DNA of 64,000 nt from Pandoraea pneumonica (GTDB lineage: Bacteria > Pseudomonadota > Gammaproteobacteria > Burkholderiales > Burkholderiaceae): the NCBI RefSeq assembly GCF_902459645.1, contig NZ_CABPSK010000002.1:1240001-1304000 (forward strand), read 5' to 3'. Below the pieces are notes generated by a model that worked only from the letters and a program-made list of their open reading frames with translations, did not search any database and had not been told where the DNA came from. This document shows, piece by piece, positions 9,736-18,577 of this stretch. The position numbers and the translations under genes were made by a program. Numbering within the stretch: the first letter of the stretch is position 1; every line of letters starts with the position of its first letter.

Positions 9736-10347
9736 ATGACCGTCGCCGCCAAAGCCTTTGCCGCCACCGTGAATCACTTGCTCGCCCGCGAACCGTGGGC
9801 GCGCGAACGCCTGCGCCATCATGTCGGCGCATCCGCCCGGCTGGCGATGTCGCCGTTCGACCTGCGCTTGCAGGTGGGCGACGACGGCTATCTCGCCGCC
9901 TTCGAGGCCGACACCCCCTGCGACGTCAGCATCGCCGTACCGCCTTCGGCCTTGGCCGACTTTGCGGGCGGCGGTCAGGCCGCTGTCATGCGTCACGTGA
10001 AAATCGAAGGCGATGCCGAGTTTGCGAATACGGTGTCCTATCTTGCCCAGCACCTGCGCTGGGAGGCCGCTGAAGACCTGAGCAAGGTCATTGGCGACGC
10101 GGCTGCCCATCGCGTGACCGAAACCGGTAAGGCCGCTGTGGCGGGTGCTCGCCGGACTGGCGCCACGTTCGCTCGTTCGCTGACCGATTACTTCGTCGAA
10201 GAAAATCCGCTGCTCGTGGCGCGGCCACGGCTCGATGCCATGCGTGCCGACATCGGCACCTTGCGCGACGACTTGGCACGGCTCGAAAAGCGTCTTGAAA
10301 AGCTCGAACGTCAGCCCGGCGTGCCGCGCTCGACCGGAGGCCGCTAA
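9736..10347 (+). CDS. ubiJ: Ubiquinone biosynthesis accessory protein UbiJ (SCP2 domain)
   Basis: A 203-residue protein with an N-terminal SCP2 sterol-carrier-like lipid-binding domain and a C-terminal helical part ending in a coiled coil (LRDDLARLEKRLEKLE). UbiJ is a scaffold of the soluble Ubi metabolon that binds isoprenoid quinone intermediates in aerobic ubiquinone synthesis. It abuts ubiB (3 bp between stop and start), the usual ubiJ-ubiB pair. The ATG at 9736 (MTVAAKAFAATVNH) is chosen over an upstream in-frame start that would overlap the preceding stop and terminator. No strong Shine-Dalgarno is visible. Confidence 0.9.
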   Translation: MTVAAKAFAATVNHLLAREPWARERLRHHVGASARLAMSPFDLRLQVGDDGYLAAFEADTPCDVSIAVPPSALADFAGGGQAAVMRHVKIEGDAEFANTVSYLAQHLRWEAAEDLSKVIGDAAAHRVTETGKAAVAGARRTGATFARSLTDYFVEENPLLVARPRLDAMRADIGTLRDDLARLEKRLEKLERQPGVPRSTGGR

Positions 10348-10350
10348 CCA

Positions 10351-11913
10351 ATGCGACTTCTGCGCCTCATCAAGATTCTCTTCGTCTGCTACCGCTACGG
10401 CCTCGACGAACTGGTGCTCTCGAGCATTCCGCATCCGTTTGCGCGCGGTCTCATGCGCGTGTTGTCGTTCGGGCGCGGTGGCTTGAAGGCACCGCGGGGC
10501 GAGCGTCTGCGTCTGGCGCTCGAAGCGCTCGGCCCCATTTTCGTGAAGTTCGGGCAGGTGCTCTCGACGCGCCGCGACCTGATGCCGCCCGATATCGCGC
10601 AGGAACTGGCGCGCTTGCAGGATCAGGTGCCGCCGTTCGATCCGGAATTGGCACGCGCTGCGATCGAGAAGTCGCTGGGCCGCCCACTCGAAGAAGTGTT
10701 CGTAGAGTTCGAGCGCACGCCGGTGGCCAGCGCGTCGATCGCGCAGGTGCACTTCGCGCGCATTCGCGAAGGGCAGCATGCGGGCAAGGAAGTCGCCGTC
10801 AAGGTGCTGCGTCCGAACATGCTGAGCGTGATCGACAGCGATCTGGCGCTCATGCGCGATTTGGCCGGTTGGGTGGAGCGCTTGTGGCCGGACGGCAAGC
10901 GCTTGAAGCCGCGCGAGGTCGTGGCCGAGTTCGACAAGTATCTGCATGACGAGCTCGATCTGATGCGCGAAGCGGCCAATGCCGCGCAACTGCGCCGCAA
11001 TTTCATCGATTCGGGCATGTTGATGGTGCCCGAGATGTATTGGGACTTGAGCTCCAGCACGGTGCTCGTGATGGAGCGCATGCGTGGCGTGCCGATTAGC
11101 CAGATCGAGGTACTGCGAGAGGCCGGTGTCGATCTGAAGAAGCTGGCGCGCGAGGGTGTCGAGATCTTCTTCACGCAGTTTTTGCGCGACGGGTTCTTCC
11201 ACGCCGACATGCACCCGGGCAACATTCTCGTGAGTCTCGATCCGGCCACGTTTGGGCGCTATATCGCGCTCGATTGCGGCATCGTCGGCGCGCTCTCCGA
11301 GTTCGACAAGAATTATCTGGCGCAGAACTTTCTCGCGTTTTTCCGCCGCGATTATCACCGGGTGGCATCGCTGCATCTGGAGTCGGGCTGGGTGCCGTCG
11401 GATACCCGCGTCGAAGAGTTGGAAGGGGCGATTCGCGCGGTTTGCGAGCCGTATTTCGACCGGCCGCTCAAGGAAATTTCGCTGGGGCTGGTGCTGATGC
11501 GTCTGTTTCAGACGTCGCGCCGCTTCAATGTCGAGATTCAGCCGCAATTGGTTTTGCTGCAAAAGACGTTGCTCAATATTGAAGGGCTGGGGCGTCAGCT
11601 CGACCCGGATCTCGATCTGTGGAAGACGGCCAAGCCGTTCCTCGAGCGCTGGATGGCCGAACAGATTGGCCCGCGCGGCTGGCTGGAACGGCTCAAGACC
11701 GAAGCGCCGCAATGGAGCAAGACGCTGCCACAACTGCCGCGTCTCATTCATCAGGCGCTCGCTGCCCACGCCCGCCCGCAAGACGACACGCTGTTGCTCG
11801 CGCTGCTTCAGGAGCAGCGCCGCACTAACCGGCTGCTGACCGGCGCGTTCTGTCTGGTCGGCGGTATCGCCATCGGTGTACTCGCTGCTTTTATCTGGCT
11901 CTATGGTGGATAA
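10351..11913 (+). CDS. ubiB: UbiB, atypical protein-kinase-like ATPase of ubiquinone biosynthesis
   Basis: A 520-residue ADCK/ABC1-family protein. Visible family features are the N-terminal [15 protein letters not shown] motif, an Ala-rich nucleotide loop region ([13 protein letters not shown]), EVAVKVLRP with the kinase-type lysine, HADMHPGN as catalytic loop and ALDCGIVG as metal-binding loop. The C-terminus holds membrane-spanning hydrophobic sequence ([20 protein letters not shown]) that anchors it in the inner membrane. UbiB is needed for aerobic ubiquinone synthesis, probably helping extract lipid precursors from the membrane. It is directly downstream of ubiJ. Confidence 0.96.
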   Translation: MRLLRLIKILFVCYRYGLDELVLSSIPHPFARGLMRVLSFGRGGLKAPRGERLRLALEALGPIFVKFGQVLSTRRDLMPPDIAQELARLQDQVPPFDPELARAAIEKSLGRPLEEVFVEFERTPVASASIAQVHFARIREGQHAGKEVAVKVLRPNMLSVIDSDLALMRDLAGWVERLWPDGKRLKPREVVAEFDKYLHDELDLMREAANAAQLRRNFIDSGMLMVPEMYWDLSSSTVLVMERMRGVPISQIEVLREAGVDLKKLAREGVEIFFTQFLRDGFFHADMHPGNILVSLDPATFGRYIALDCGIVGALSEFDKNYLAQNFLAFFRRDYHRVASLHLESGWVPSDTRVEELEGAIRAVCEPYFDRPLKEISLGLVLMRLFQTSRRFNVEIQPQLVLLQKTLLNIEGLGRQLDPDLDLWKTAKPFLERWMAEQIGPRGWLERLKTEAPQWSKTLPQLPRLIHQALAAHARPQDDTLLLALLQEQRRTNRLLTGAFCLVGGIAIGVLAAFIWLYGG

Positions 11914-11935
11914 ACCTCAACCGGAGGCGGGCGCT

Positions 11936-12577
11936 GTGAATTCTCCGGCGTCTGCCGCCCCTGCCGCGCCCGCCGCTCCGGCGTTCTCTCATCGCGACTC
12001 GTCACGTGCCGAGTTCTGGAACGAGCGCTTCGCGAGCGCCTTCATGCCTTGGGACGCCGCCGGCGTGCCGCGTGCACTGCGTGAGTTCGTCGCGAGCGAG
12101 GCCAAACCGCAGGCCACGCTGATTCCCGGCTGTGGCGCGGCGTACGAAGCCGCTTGGCTCGACGCGCAGCAATGGCCGGTCCGCGCCATCGACTTCTCGC
12201 CGGTGGCCGTGGCACAGGCGAAGGCCCAGTTGGGCGATCGTGCCGCGCTGGTGGAAGAGGCCGATTTCTTTGCCTACACGCCGCCGTTCGCGATCGACCT
12301 GATCTACGAACGGGCGTTTCTTTGCGCGCTGCCGCGCACGCTCTGGCAGGACTACGCCCGCCGCGTCGCGCAATTGCTGCCTAGCGGTGCGCGACTGGCG
12401 GGGTTCTTCTTCCTGCGCGAGACACCCAAGGGGCCGCCGTTCGGTATCGCCCCCGATGCGCTGGATGCACTGCTCACTCAAGACTTCATTTGCGAAGTGA
12501 ATCAGCCGGTCGATGCCGCCGATTCGGTCCCCGTGTTCGCCGGGGCCGAGCACTGGATGGTGTGGCGGCGGCGCTAA
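11936..12577 (+). CDS. TPMT-like SAM-dependent methyltransferase
   Basis: A 213-residue class I methyltransferase of the thiopurine S-methyltransferase type. Motif I is read as ATLIPGCGAAYEAAWL; YERAFLCALP and GGPPFGI-like PKGPPFGI follow in family order. It has an Ala/Pro-rich N-terminus. An ATG at 11903 overlaps the end of ubiB but has no Shine-Dalgarno, whereas the GTG at 11936 has a perfect GGAGG at 11923-11927 eight bases upstream, so I start at the GTG. The substrate is unknown. Bacterial members methylate thiols or metalloid species such as selenium, but nothing here points to one of these. Confidence 0.82.
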   Translation: MNSPASAAPAAPAAPAFSHRDSSRAEFWNERFASAFMPWDAAGVPRALREFVASEAKPQATLIPGCGAAYEAAWLDAQQWPVRAIDFSPVAVAQAKAQLGDRAALVEEADFFAYTPPFAIDLIYERAFLCALPRTLWQDYARRVAQLLPSGARLAGFFFLRETPKGPPFGIAPDALDALLTQDFICEVNQPVDAADSVPVFAGAEHWMVWRRR

Positions 12578-12645
12578 CTTTCCCGAAATCTGCAACGCCT
12601 GCCACCGGGATTTGTGATTTTTTCCCCGCGCGTGTCCCGCGCCGC

Positions 12646-12651
12646 TATAAT
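12646..12651 (+). promoter_or_regulatory. -10 element (TATAAT) for the symporter leader
   Basis: A perfect TATAAT in a GC-rich context. The best -35 match (TTTCCC at 12621-12626, 19-bp spacing) is poor. It would start a transcript near 12658 and leave a leader of about 210 nt before the symporter gene. Confidence 0.45.
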
Positions 12652-12718
12652 CGGCCCAAATTTTTTCGCCAGGTGGCAAAACGGGCGCCCCCGAGCGCTG
12701 AACAGCATCAGCCCCGTC

Positions 12719-12817
12719 ATGCTCGACCTGAATTTCTGTTGCCCGGAAGGCTGCGGCCCGCGGCACGGTTTCGTTAGTTCGCGTGTGCGGCCTCCTAGCG
12801 CCGGATCACGCCCCTGA
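12719..12817 (+). CDS. Possible 32-aa upstream leader ORF with a CCPEGC motif
   Basis: The short frame starts MLDLNFCCPEGCGPRHGF and ends 52 bp before the symporter start. It lies inside the predicted leader of the symporter transcript. Three Cys in a CCPEGC cluster near the N-terminus would suit a regulatory uORF that senses cysteine availability, metal or redox state through ribosome pausing, but no Shine-Dalgarno is evident and a longer in-frame version (from 12614) also exists. I do not recognise it as a named family. Treat it as a hypothesis. Confidence 0.3.
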   Translation: MLDLNFCCPEGCGPRHGFVSSRVRPPSAGSRP

Positions 12818-12869
12818 CACTGACGCCGCCGCCGTTACCGTCGCCCTGGGGCTTGGCTGGGGCCGCGTT

Positions 12870-14315
12870 ATGCTGATCTGGTTTGTCATTTTGTATTGGG
12901 TCATTTCGGTGGCCATCGGGCTGCTGGCCGCCCTCAAGGTCCGCAATACCAAAGATTTCACCGTCGCCGGACGCCGCCTGCCGTATGGCATGGTCATCGC
13001 CGTGGTGTTTGCCACGTGGTTCGGCTCGGAAGCCGTGCTCGGCATCCCGGCCACGTTCATCGGCGACGGCCTGCGCGGCATCGTGGCCGACCCGTTCGGC
13101 TCGTCGATGTGTCTGGTGCTCGTCGGGGTGTTCTTCGCCCGCAAGCTGTATCGCATGAACCTCATGACGATCGGCGACTTCTACAAGCTCAAATACAACC
13201 GCACCGTCGAAGTGGTGACGAGTATCGCCATCGTGATCTCGTACCTCGGCTGGGTGGGCGCGCAGATCAAGGCGCTGGGCCTCGTGTTCCATACGGTGTC
13301 GGGCGGGGCGATGTCCGAGCCGACAGGCATGATCATCGGTGCCGTCTCCGTACTCGCCTACACGCTGCTCGGCGGCATGATCTCGGTGGCAGTGACGGAC
13401 TTTATCCAGATGATCATCATCGTGGTCGGTCTGGTCTACATCGCCGTGGAAGTCTCCGGCATGGTGCCGGGCGGCGCGACGGCAGTGATCGCTCACGCCG
13501 CAGAAGCGGGCAAGTTCGTGTTCCTGCCTGAGATGAATCCGGCCGATGTGCTGGCGTTTATCGCGGCGGGCGTGACCATGATGTTCGGCTCGATCCCCCA
13601 GCAGGACGTGTTCCAGCGGGTGATGTCGTCGAAGACCGAAAACATCGCCGTGGCAGGTTCGGTGACGGGCGGCGTGCTGTACTTCTTCTTCACGTTCATC
13701 CCGATCTTCCTGGCTTACTCGGCGCTGCTGATCGCGCCGTCGATGGTGCAGAAGTACATCGGCACCGATCCGCAACAGATTCTGCCGCAGTTGGTGCTCA
13801 CCAGCGTGCCGATCGTGGCGCAGGTGATGTTCTTCGGCGCGTTGCTCTCGGCTATCAAGAGCTGTGCATCGGCCACGCTGCTGGCCCCGTCGGTCACGTT
13901 TGCCGAGAACATCATTCGCCCGATGCTGAGCGGCCAGATCGACGACAAGCATCTGCTGCGCCTGATGCGCATCGTTGTGCTGTGCTTCACCGCGCTGGTG
14001 CTGGTGTATGCGCTGAATTCGAAGGCGTCGATCTTCCAGATGGTCGAGAGCGCCTACAAGGTCACGCTGGTGTGCTGCTTCGTGCCGCTGGCCTTCGGCC
14101 TGTATTGGAAGCGCGCCAGCTCGCTGGGCGGCACGCTGGCCGTGTTTGCCGGGCTGATCGTCTGGATCGGCTGCGAAGTGATGGCCCCCGAGGGGCTGGT
14201 GCCTCCGCAACTGGCTGGTCTGCTGGCCTCGATTGGCGGCATGGTCGTGGGCTCGCTGCTGCAACCGGCCTCCGAGCGCGGTCAGCCGCCGGGGCAAGAG
14301 GTGTCGACGATCTAA
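12870..14315 (+). CDS. Sodium:solute symporter (SSS family)
   Basis: A 481-residue inner-membrane transporter with about thirteen hydrophobic segments. Family features include the N-terminal DFTVAGRRLPYG, the GSEAVLGIPATF stretch in TM2, TIGDFYKLKYNR and the Na+-site region ALLSAIKSCASATLLAPS. SSS proteins import sugars, amino acids, acetate, proline or other solutes with Na+; the substrate cannot be told here. The ATG at 12870 matches the family N-terminus (MLIWFVILYWVISVAIG). No obvious Shine-Dalgarno precedes it, which fits some form of leader control or coupling. Neighbours do not point to a substrate. Confidence 0.9.
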   Translation: MLIWFVILYWVISVAIGLLAALKVRNTKDFTVAGRRLPYGMVIAVVFATWFGSEAVLGIPATFIGDGLRGIVADPFGSSMCLVLVGVFFARKLYRMNLMTIGDFYKLKYNRTVEVVTSIAIVISYLGWVGAQIKALGLVFHTVSGGAMSEPTGMIIGAVSVLAYTLLGGMISVAVTDFIQMIIIVVGLVYIAVEVSGMVPGGATAVIAHAAEAGKFVFLPEMNPADVLAFIAAGVTMMFGSIPQQDVFQRVMSSKTENIAVAGSVTGGVLYFFFTFIPIFLAYSALLIAPSMVQKYIGTDPQQILPQLVLTSVPIVAQVMFFGALLSAIKSCASATLLAPSVTFAENIIRPMLSGQIDDKHLLRLMRIVVLCFTALVLVYALNSKASIFQMVESAYKVTLVCCFVPLAFGLYWKRASSLGGTLAVFAGLIVWIGCEVMAPEGLVPPQLAGLLASIGGMVVGSLLQPASERGQPPGQEVSTI

Positions 14316-14397
14316 GTGCCGGGCAGGGCGGCTATGTGAGCGCTCGCTCTTTTGCCGGGTGCCGTCACACGGTGCCATCGGCCAGAAACGTCGAATA

Positions 14398-14429
14398 CGG
14401 TGACGCCAGACCTTGATCTTGCGTCACCG
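14398..14429. promoter_or_regulatory. 9-bp perfect inverted repeat
   Basis: CGGTGACGC (14398-14406) and GCGTCACCG (14421-14429) are separated by 14 nt. There is no T run, so it is not a standard terminator for the symporter gene. It lies about 50 bp upstream of the -10 box of the next gene and could be an operator or a Rho-site hairpin. Confidence 0.3.
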
Positions 14430-14476
14430 CGTGCCCATATATCTCCGGACAAATCCCGAAAGCCTTGTGAAGCGGT

Positions 14477-14482
14477 TATAAT
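14477..14482 (+). promoter_or_regulatory. -10 element (TATAAT) for the FmdB-type gene
   Basis: A perfect TATAAT 38 bp upstream of the FmdB-type ATG. No convincing -35 lies at 16-18 bp. Confidence 0.45.
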
Positions 14483-14519
14483 TCAAGGCTTTGCGCGCCT
14501 TTTCCCGTCGGAAAGAATC

Positions 14520-14873
14520 ATGCCTATCTACGCCTATCGTTGCGAAACATGCGGTTTCGCGAAAGATGTGCTGCAAAAAATGAGCGATGACCCGCTCTCC
14601 CAATGCCCGGAATGCGGCAAGGACACGTTCCGCAAGCAGGTGACTGCGGCGGGCTTCCAGCTCAAGGGATCGGGTTGGTATGTCACGGATTTCCGCGGTG
14701 GCTCGGGCGGCGCGAGCGCACCGGCAGCGGGCGCATCGTCGACGGCGGTGGCTGCCTCGTCGGGTGAGAGCGCTTCGTCGTCGACGGAATCGGCATCGGC
14801 CTCGTCGTCTTCGGGCGGTGAATCGTCGAGCGCCCCGGCGGCAAGTTGCGGCGGCGGCTGCGCTTGTCACTAA
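14520..14873 (+). CDS. FmdB family zinc-ribbon protein
   Basis: A 117-residue protein. The N-terminal FmdB-type zinc ribbon has Cys8-x2-Cys11 and Cys29-x2-Cys32 (MPIYAYRCETCG, QCPECGK). A long Ser/Ala/Gly linker follows, ending CGGGCACH, which adds three Cys and a His. FmdB proteins are putative regulators or metal-handling factors with no settled function. In betaproteobacteria this gene commonly precedes the DUF502 and aspS genes, as here. The ATG at 14520 starts the canonical MPIYAY. Confidence 0.9.
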   Translation: MPIYAYRCETCGFAKDVLQKMSDDPLSQCPECGKDTFRKQVTAAGFQLKGSGWYVTDFRGGSGGASAPAAGASSTAVAASSGESASSSTESASASSSSGGESSSAPAASCGGGCACH

Positions 14874-14932
14874 GCATTGCCAGAATTGACCGCATTACCC
14901 GAATTAGCCGAATTAGCATTACCCGCGTTACC
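14873..14932. repeat. Degenerate 9-bp-period tandem repeat
   Basis: Right after the FmdB-type stop, successive 9-mers read AGCATTGCC, AGAATTGAC, CGCATTACC, CGAATTAGC, CGAATTAGC, a 6-base ATTACC and CGCGTTACC. They share an nGnATTnnC pattern. Confidence 0.55.
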
Positions 14933-15022
14933 CAGAAGAGCAGAACGACACGTCCGGCCCGGCGGCCTGGCGTGTGATTGACCCCGCTGACCCAGTAGCC
15001 GCCGACATTCGCGAGTCCTGCC

Positions 15023-15667
15023 ATGAGCGTCAAAAAACCCGCGTTGAAGACGATTTTCCTCACCGGCCTGCTGGTGCTGGTGCCGCTCGCCATCACGTTG
15101 TGGGTGCTGGGCCTGATTATCGGCACGATGGATCAGACGCTGTTGCTGCTGCCCGACGAATGGCAGCCGTCGCGACTGATTGGCATGCGCGTGCCGGGCT
15201 TCGGCGTGGTGGTCACGTTGGCTTTCGTGTTCGTCGTCGGCCTTCTGGCGCATAATTTCATCGGCCAGAAGCTGGTCGGCTGGTGGGAAGCGGTGTTGAC
15301 CCGCATTCCCGTGGTCGGGCCGCTGTACGGCAGCGTCAAGCAGGTGTCCGATACATTGCTCTCGAGCAATGGCAACGCGTTTCGCAAGGCGTTGCTCGTG
15401 CGCTATCCGCACGCGGACTCCTGGACCATCGCCTTCCTGACCGGCGCGCCGGGCGGCGACGTGGTCAACCACTTGCAGGGCGAGTATGTGAGCGTTTATG
15501 TCCCGACGACGCCGAACCCCACGTCAGGCTTCTTCCTGATGATGCGGGCGAGCGACGTTGTCGAGCTCGACATGACGGTCGATGCCGCCCTCAAGTACAT
15601 CGTATCGATGGGCGTGGTGGCGCCCGCCCACAACCCGCGCCAGCAACGTCCCGGCCCGCTCCTGTGA
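15023..15667 (+). CDS. DUF502 family inner-membrane protein
   Basis: A 214-residue protein with two N-terminal transmembrane helices (about 9-32 and 58-80) and the family segments RIPVVGPLYGSVKQV and GEYVSVYVPTTPNPTSGFF. The function of DUF502 proteins is not known. The gene lies 47 bp before aspS, a placement conserved in Burkholderiales, and probably shares its transcript. Confidence 0.88.
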   Translation: MSVKKPALKTIFLTGLLVLVPLAITLWVLGLIIGTMDQTLLLLPDEWQPSRLIGMRVPGFGVVVTLAFVFVVGLLAHNFIGQKLVGWWEAVLTRIPVVGPLYGSVKQVSDTLLSSNGNAFRKALLVRYPHADSWTIAFLTGAPGGDVVNHLQGEYVSVYVPTTPNPTSGFFLMMRASDVVELDMTVDAALKYIVSMGVVAPAHNPRQQRPGPLL

Positions 15668-15714
15668 GCCACCGGTGACTCCCGGCGTCATTTTTTGAAA
15701 ATCGGAACAGCAAA

Positions 15715-17517
15715 ATGTCCATGCGTACCTCCTACTGCGGTCTGGTGACCGAGCAACAACTGGGCCAAACGGTCAAGCTTTGTGGCTGGGTCAATCGCCG
15801 CCGTGATCACGGCGGGGTCATCTTCATCGACCTGCGCGATCGCGAAGGTCTGGTGCAGGTCGTGTGCGATCCGGACCGCGCAGAGATGTTCAAGGCCGCC
15901 GAAGGCCTGCGCAATGAGTTCTGCGTGCAGATTACCGGTCTGGTGCGCGCCCGTCCGGCAGGCACGGAAAACGCCAACCTGACGAGCGGCAAGATCGAAG
16001 TGCTGTGCCACGAGCTCCAAGTGCTCAACCCGTCGGTGACGCCCCCGTTCCCGCTCGACGACGAAAACCTGTCGGAAACCACGCGCCTCACGCATCGCGT
16101 GCTGGACCTGCGCCGCCCGCAGATGCAATACAACCTGCGCCTGCGCTACAAGGTGGCGATGGAAGTGCGCAAGTATCTGGACGCGCAAGGCTTCATCGAC
16201 ATCGAAACCCCGATGCTCACGAAGAGCACCCCGGAAGGCGCGCGCGACTACCTCGTGCCTTCGCGTGTGAACCCGGGCATGTTCTTCGCGCTGCCGCAGT
16301 CGCCGCAGCTCTTCAAGCAGTTGCTGATGGTGGCCGGCTTCGACCGTTACTACCAGATCACCAAGTGCTTCCGCGACGAAGACCTGCGTGCTGACCGTCA
16401 GCCGGAATTCACGCAGATCGACTGCGAAACCTCGTTCCTGTCGGAGCAAGAGATTCGCGATCTGTTCGAGAACATGATTCGTCACGTGTTCAAGGAAGCC
16501 ATCAACGTCGAGTTCGACGCCAAGGTGCCGGTCATGCAGTTCTCGGAAGCGATGCGCCGCTTCGGTTCGGACAAGCCGGACCTGCGCGTGAAGCTCGAAT
16601 TCACCGAGTTGACCGACGTGATGGGCGACGTGGACTTCAAGGTGTTCTCGGTGCCGGCTACGACCGAAGGCGGCCGTGTGGTTGCCCTGCGCGTGCCGGG
16701 CGGTGCCGAGATTTCGCGTAGCGAGATCGACGCTTACACCGACTTCGTGAAGATTTACGGCGCGAAGGGTCTGGCCTGGATCAAGGTCAACGAAGTGGCC
16801 AAGGGCCGCGACGGTCTGCAAAGCCCGATCGTGAAGAACCTGCACGACGCTGCGATTGCCTCGATTCTCGAGCGCACCGGCGCGCAAGACGGCGACATCA
16901 TCTTCTTCGGTGCCGACAAGGAAAAGGTCGTCAACGACGGTATCGGCGCGCTGCGTCTGAAGATCGGTCACTCGGAATTCGGCAAGAGCCACGGCCTGTT
17001 CGAAGCCGGCTGGCGTCCGCTGTGGGTGGTCGACTTCCCGATGTTCGAATACGACGAAGAAGATGCCCGCTGGGTGGCCTGCCATCACCCGTTCACGAGC
17101 CCGAAGGACGAGCACATCGACTATCTCGAAACCGACCCGGGCAAGTGCCTGGCGAAGGCTTACGACATGGTGCTCAACGGCTGGGAAATCGGTGGCGGTT
17201 CGGTCCGTATCTTCCAAGAGGAAGTGCAGAGCAAGGTGTTCCGCGCGCTCAAGCTGGGTGAAGAAGAAGCCCGTGCGAAGTTCGGCTTCCTGCTCGACGC
17301 GCTGCAATACGGCGCGCCGCCGCATGGCGGTATCGCGTTCGGTCTGGACCGCGTCATCACGATGATGGCCGGTGCTGATTCGATTCGCGACGTGATCGCC
17401 TTCCCGAAGACGCAACGCGCGCAAGATCTGCTCACGCAAGCCCCGTCGCCGGTCGACGAGCGCCAACTGCGCGATCTGCACATCCGTCTGCGTCAGACCG
17501 AAGCACCGAAGGCATAA
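15715..17517 (+). CDS. aspS: Aspartyl-tRNA synthetase
   Basis: A 600-residue class IIb synthetase that charges tRNA-Asp with aspartate. It has the N-terminal OB anticodon-binding domain (about 1-105, [21 protein letters not shown]), the flipping-loop region [13 protein letters not shown], motif 2 ([18 protein letters not shown]), the bacterial GAD insertion (about 280-420) and motif 3 ([18 protein letters not shown]). Length is normal for bacterial AspRS. The charging specificity (Asp only, or Asp and Asn) is not settled by inspection. It is followed by a clear terminator. Confidence 0.97.
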   Translation: MSMRTSYCGLVTEQQLGQTVKLCGWVNRRRDHGGVIFIDLRDREGLVQVVCDPDRAEMFKAAEGLRNEFCVQITGLVRARPAGTENANLTSGKIEVLCHELQVLNPSVTPPFPLDDENLSETTRLTHRVLDLRRPQMQYNLRLRYKVAMEVRKYLDAQGFIDIETPMLTKSTPEGARDYLVPSRVNPGMFFALPQSPQLFKQLLMVAGFDRYYQITKCFRDEDLRADRQPEFTQIDCETSFLSEQEIRDLFENMIRHVFKEAINVEFDAKVPVMQFSEAMRRFGSDKPDLRVKLEFTELTDVMGDVDFKVFSVPATTEGGRVVALRVPGGAEISRSEIDAYTDFVKIYGAKGLAWIKVNEVAKGRDGLQSPIVKNLHDAAIASILERTGAQDGDIIFFGADKEKVVNDGIGALRLKIGHSEFGKSHGLFEAGWRPLWVVDFPMFEYDEEDARWVACHHPFTSPKDEHIDYLETDPGKCLAKAYDMVLNGWEIGGGSVRIFQEEVQSKVFRALKLGEEEARAKFGFLLDALQYGAPPHGGIAFGLDRVITMMAGADSIRDVIAFPKTQRAQDLLTQAPSPVDERQLRDLHIRLRQTEAPKA

Positions 17518-17554
17518 CGCATCTCACGAGCACTCGCTCGTGGCGAAACGTTCG

Positions 17555-17592
17555 AACCCCCTCTGCCGAAAGGCGAGGGGGTTTTTGTTTTT
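17555..17592 (+). terminator. Rho-independent terminator after aspS
   Basis: AACCCCCTC (17555-17563) pairs with GAGGGGGTT (17575-17583) and runs into a T-rich tail. It lies 37 bp after the aspS stop. Confidence 0.92.
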
Positions 17593-17621
17593 CAGATCGA
17601 TTATCCGAGGAGCGCGAAGCG

Positions 17622-17993
17622 ATGATAGTGAGTGCAAAGGCGATCATTCGTCGCAACGATACGGTGCTGTTCGCCCGTAACCCGCGCGAGGAATGGGAAC
17701 TGCCCGGCGGGCAGCCGGAGCCCGGTGAGTCTCTGGAATACGCCGTGCGGCGTGAGGTGCAAGAGGAGTGCGGCTGGCAAATCGCACAGGTGACTTACCA
17801 CGGTAGCGCCTCGTTCGAAGTGATTCCCGGGCGGTACGTGATGCTGGTCTTTTACGTTTGTGAGCAGGACCCGCAAGATCTGACGCCGCTGGTGACGAGC
17901 AACGAGCATTCGACGTTTGCGTGGATCGACGTCGGTGGCGTGCGCCCTGACGATCTGCCTGTGTGCTATTGGGATGCGGTCACGCGCGCGTAA
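17622..17993 (+). CDS. Nudix hydrolase
   Basis: A 123-residue protein with a complete Nudix box, GQPEPGESLEYAVRREVQEE followed by CGW, in the order G-x5-E-x7-REVQEEC. Nudix enzymes hydrolyse nucleoside diphosphates linked to another group; the substrate cannot be inferred. A GAGGAG Shine-Dalgarno precedes the ATG. It lies between aspS and nudB. Confidence 0.88.
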   Translation: MIVSAKAIIRRNDTVLFARNPREEWELPGGQPEPGESLEYAVRREVQEECGWQIAQVTYHGSASFEVIPGRYVMLVFYVCEQDPQDLTPLVTSNEHSTFAWIDVGGVRPDDLPVCYWDAVTRA

Positions 17994-18044
17994 TTCGAGA
18001 TAAGACGCGATGATGCTGAATGACCGATCGCACCGGTTGCCCAT

Positions 18045-18050
18045 TACAAT
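18045..18050 (+). promoter_or_regulatory. -10-like box (TACAAT) before nudB
   Basis: TACAAT lies 50 bp upstream of the nudB start. The best -35 (ATGACC at 18020-18025) is 19 bp away. The promoter is weakly supported. Confidence 0.3.
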
Positions 18051-18100
18051 GAGCCACCAGCGCACGGCATTCGCGCAGCCTTTCACCGTTCACCACTTGC

Positions 18101-18562
18101 ATGAAGCCTTTCAAGATTCCCGAATCCGTGCTCGTCGTCATTTACACGCCCGCACTCGACGTGTTGCTGATCGAGCGCGCCGATGCCGACAACTTCTGGC
18201 AATCGGTGACCGGCAGCAAAGACACGCTCGACGAACCGCTGATCGAGACGGCGATGCGTGAAGTGTTTGAAGAGACCGGGATTCGCGTGGGTGAGGGCGG
18301 TGTGCCAACCAGCGCACTGACGGACTGGCAGCATCAGATTCAATACAACATCTACCCGCGCTGGGCGCATCGCTATGCGCCGGATGTCACGCGCAACACC
18401 GAGCACTGGTTTGGTTTATGTGTGCCCGAGAACACGCCAGTGACGCTCGCGCCGCGCGAGCATGTCGCGTACGAGTGGTTGCCTTGGGAGGCCGCGGCCG
18501 CCCGGTGTTTCTCACCGTCGAACGGCGACGCCATCCGACAACTCCCCGCGCGCGTGCGCTGA
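18101..18562 (+). CDS. nudB: Dihydroneopterin triphosphate diphosphatase (NudB)
   Basis: A 153-residue Nudix protein. It starts MKPFKIPESVLVVIYTP and has the box GSKDTLDEPLIETAMREVFE followed by ETGI. FWQSVTGS, IYPRWAHRYAPDV and ENTPVTLAPREHVAYEWLPW match NudB. The enzyme removes pyrophosphate from 7,8-dihydroneopterin triphosphate in folate synthesis. Synteny with aspS upstream and clsB downstream is usual in this group. Confidence 0.92.
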   Translation: MKPFKIPESVLVVIYTPALDVLLIERADADNFWQSVTGSKDTLDEPLIETAMREVFEETGIRVGEGGVPTSALTDWQHQIQYNIYPRWAHRYAPDVTRNTEHWFGLCVPENTPVTLAPREHVAYEWLPWEAAAARCFSPSNGDAIRQLPARVR

Positions 18563-18577
18563 CGCCCCGCCGCGCCG

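Noticed and set aside
12614-12817. The longer, 67-codon version of the symporter leader ORF
   Set aside because: It would begin upstream of the predicted promoter, so only the 12719 start fits the transcript.
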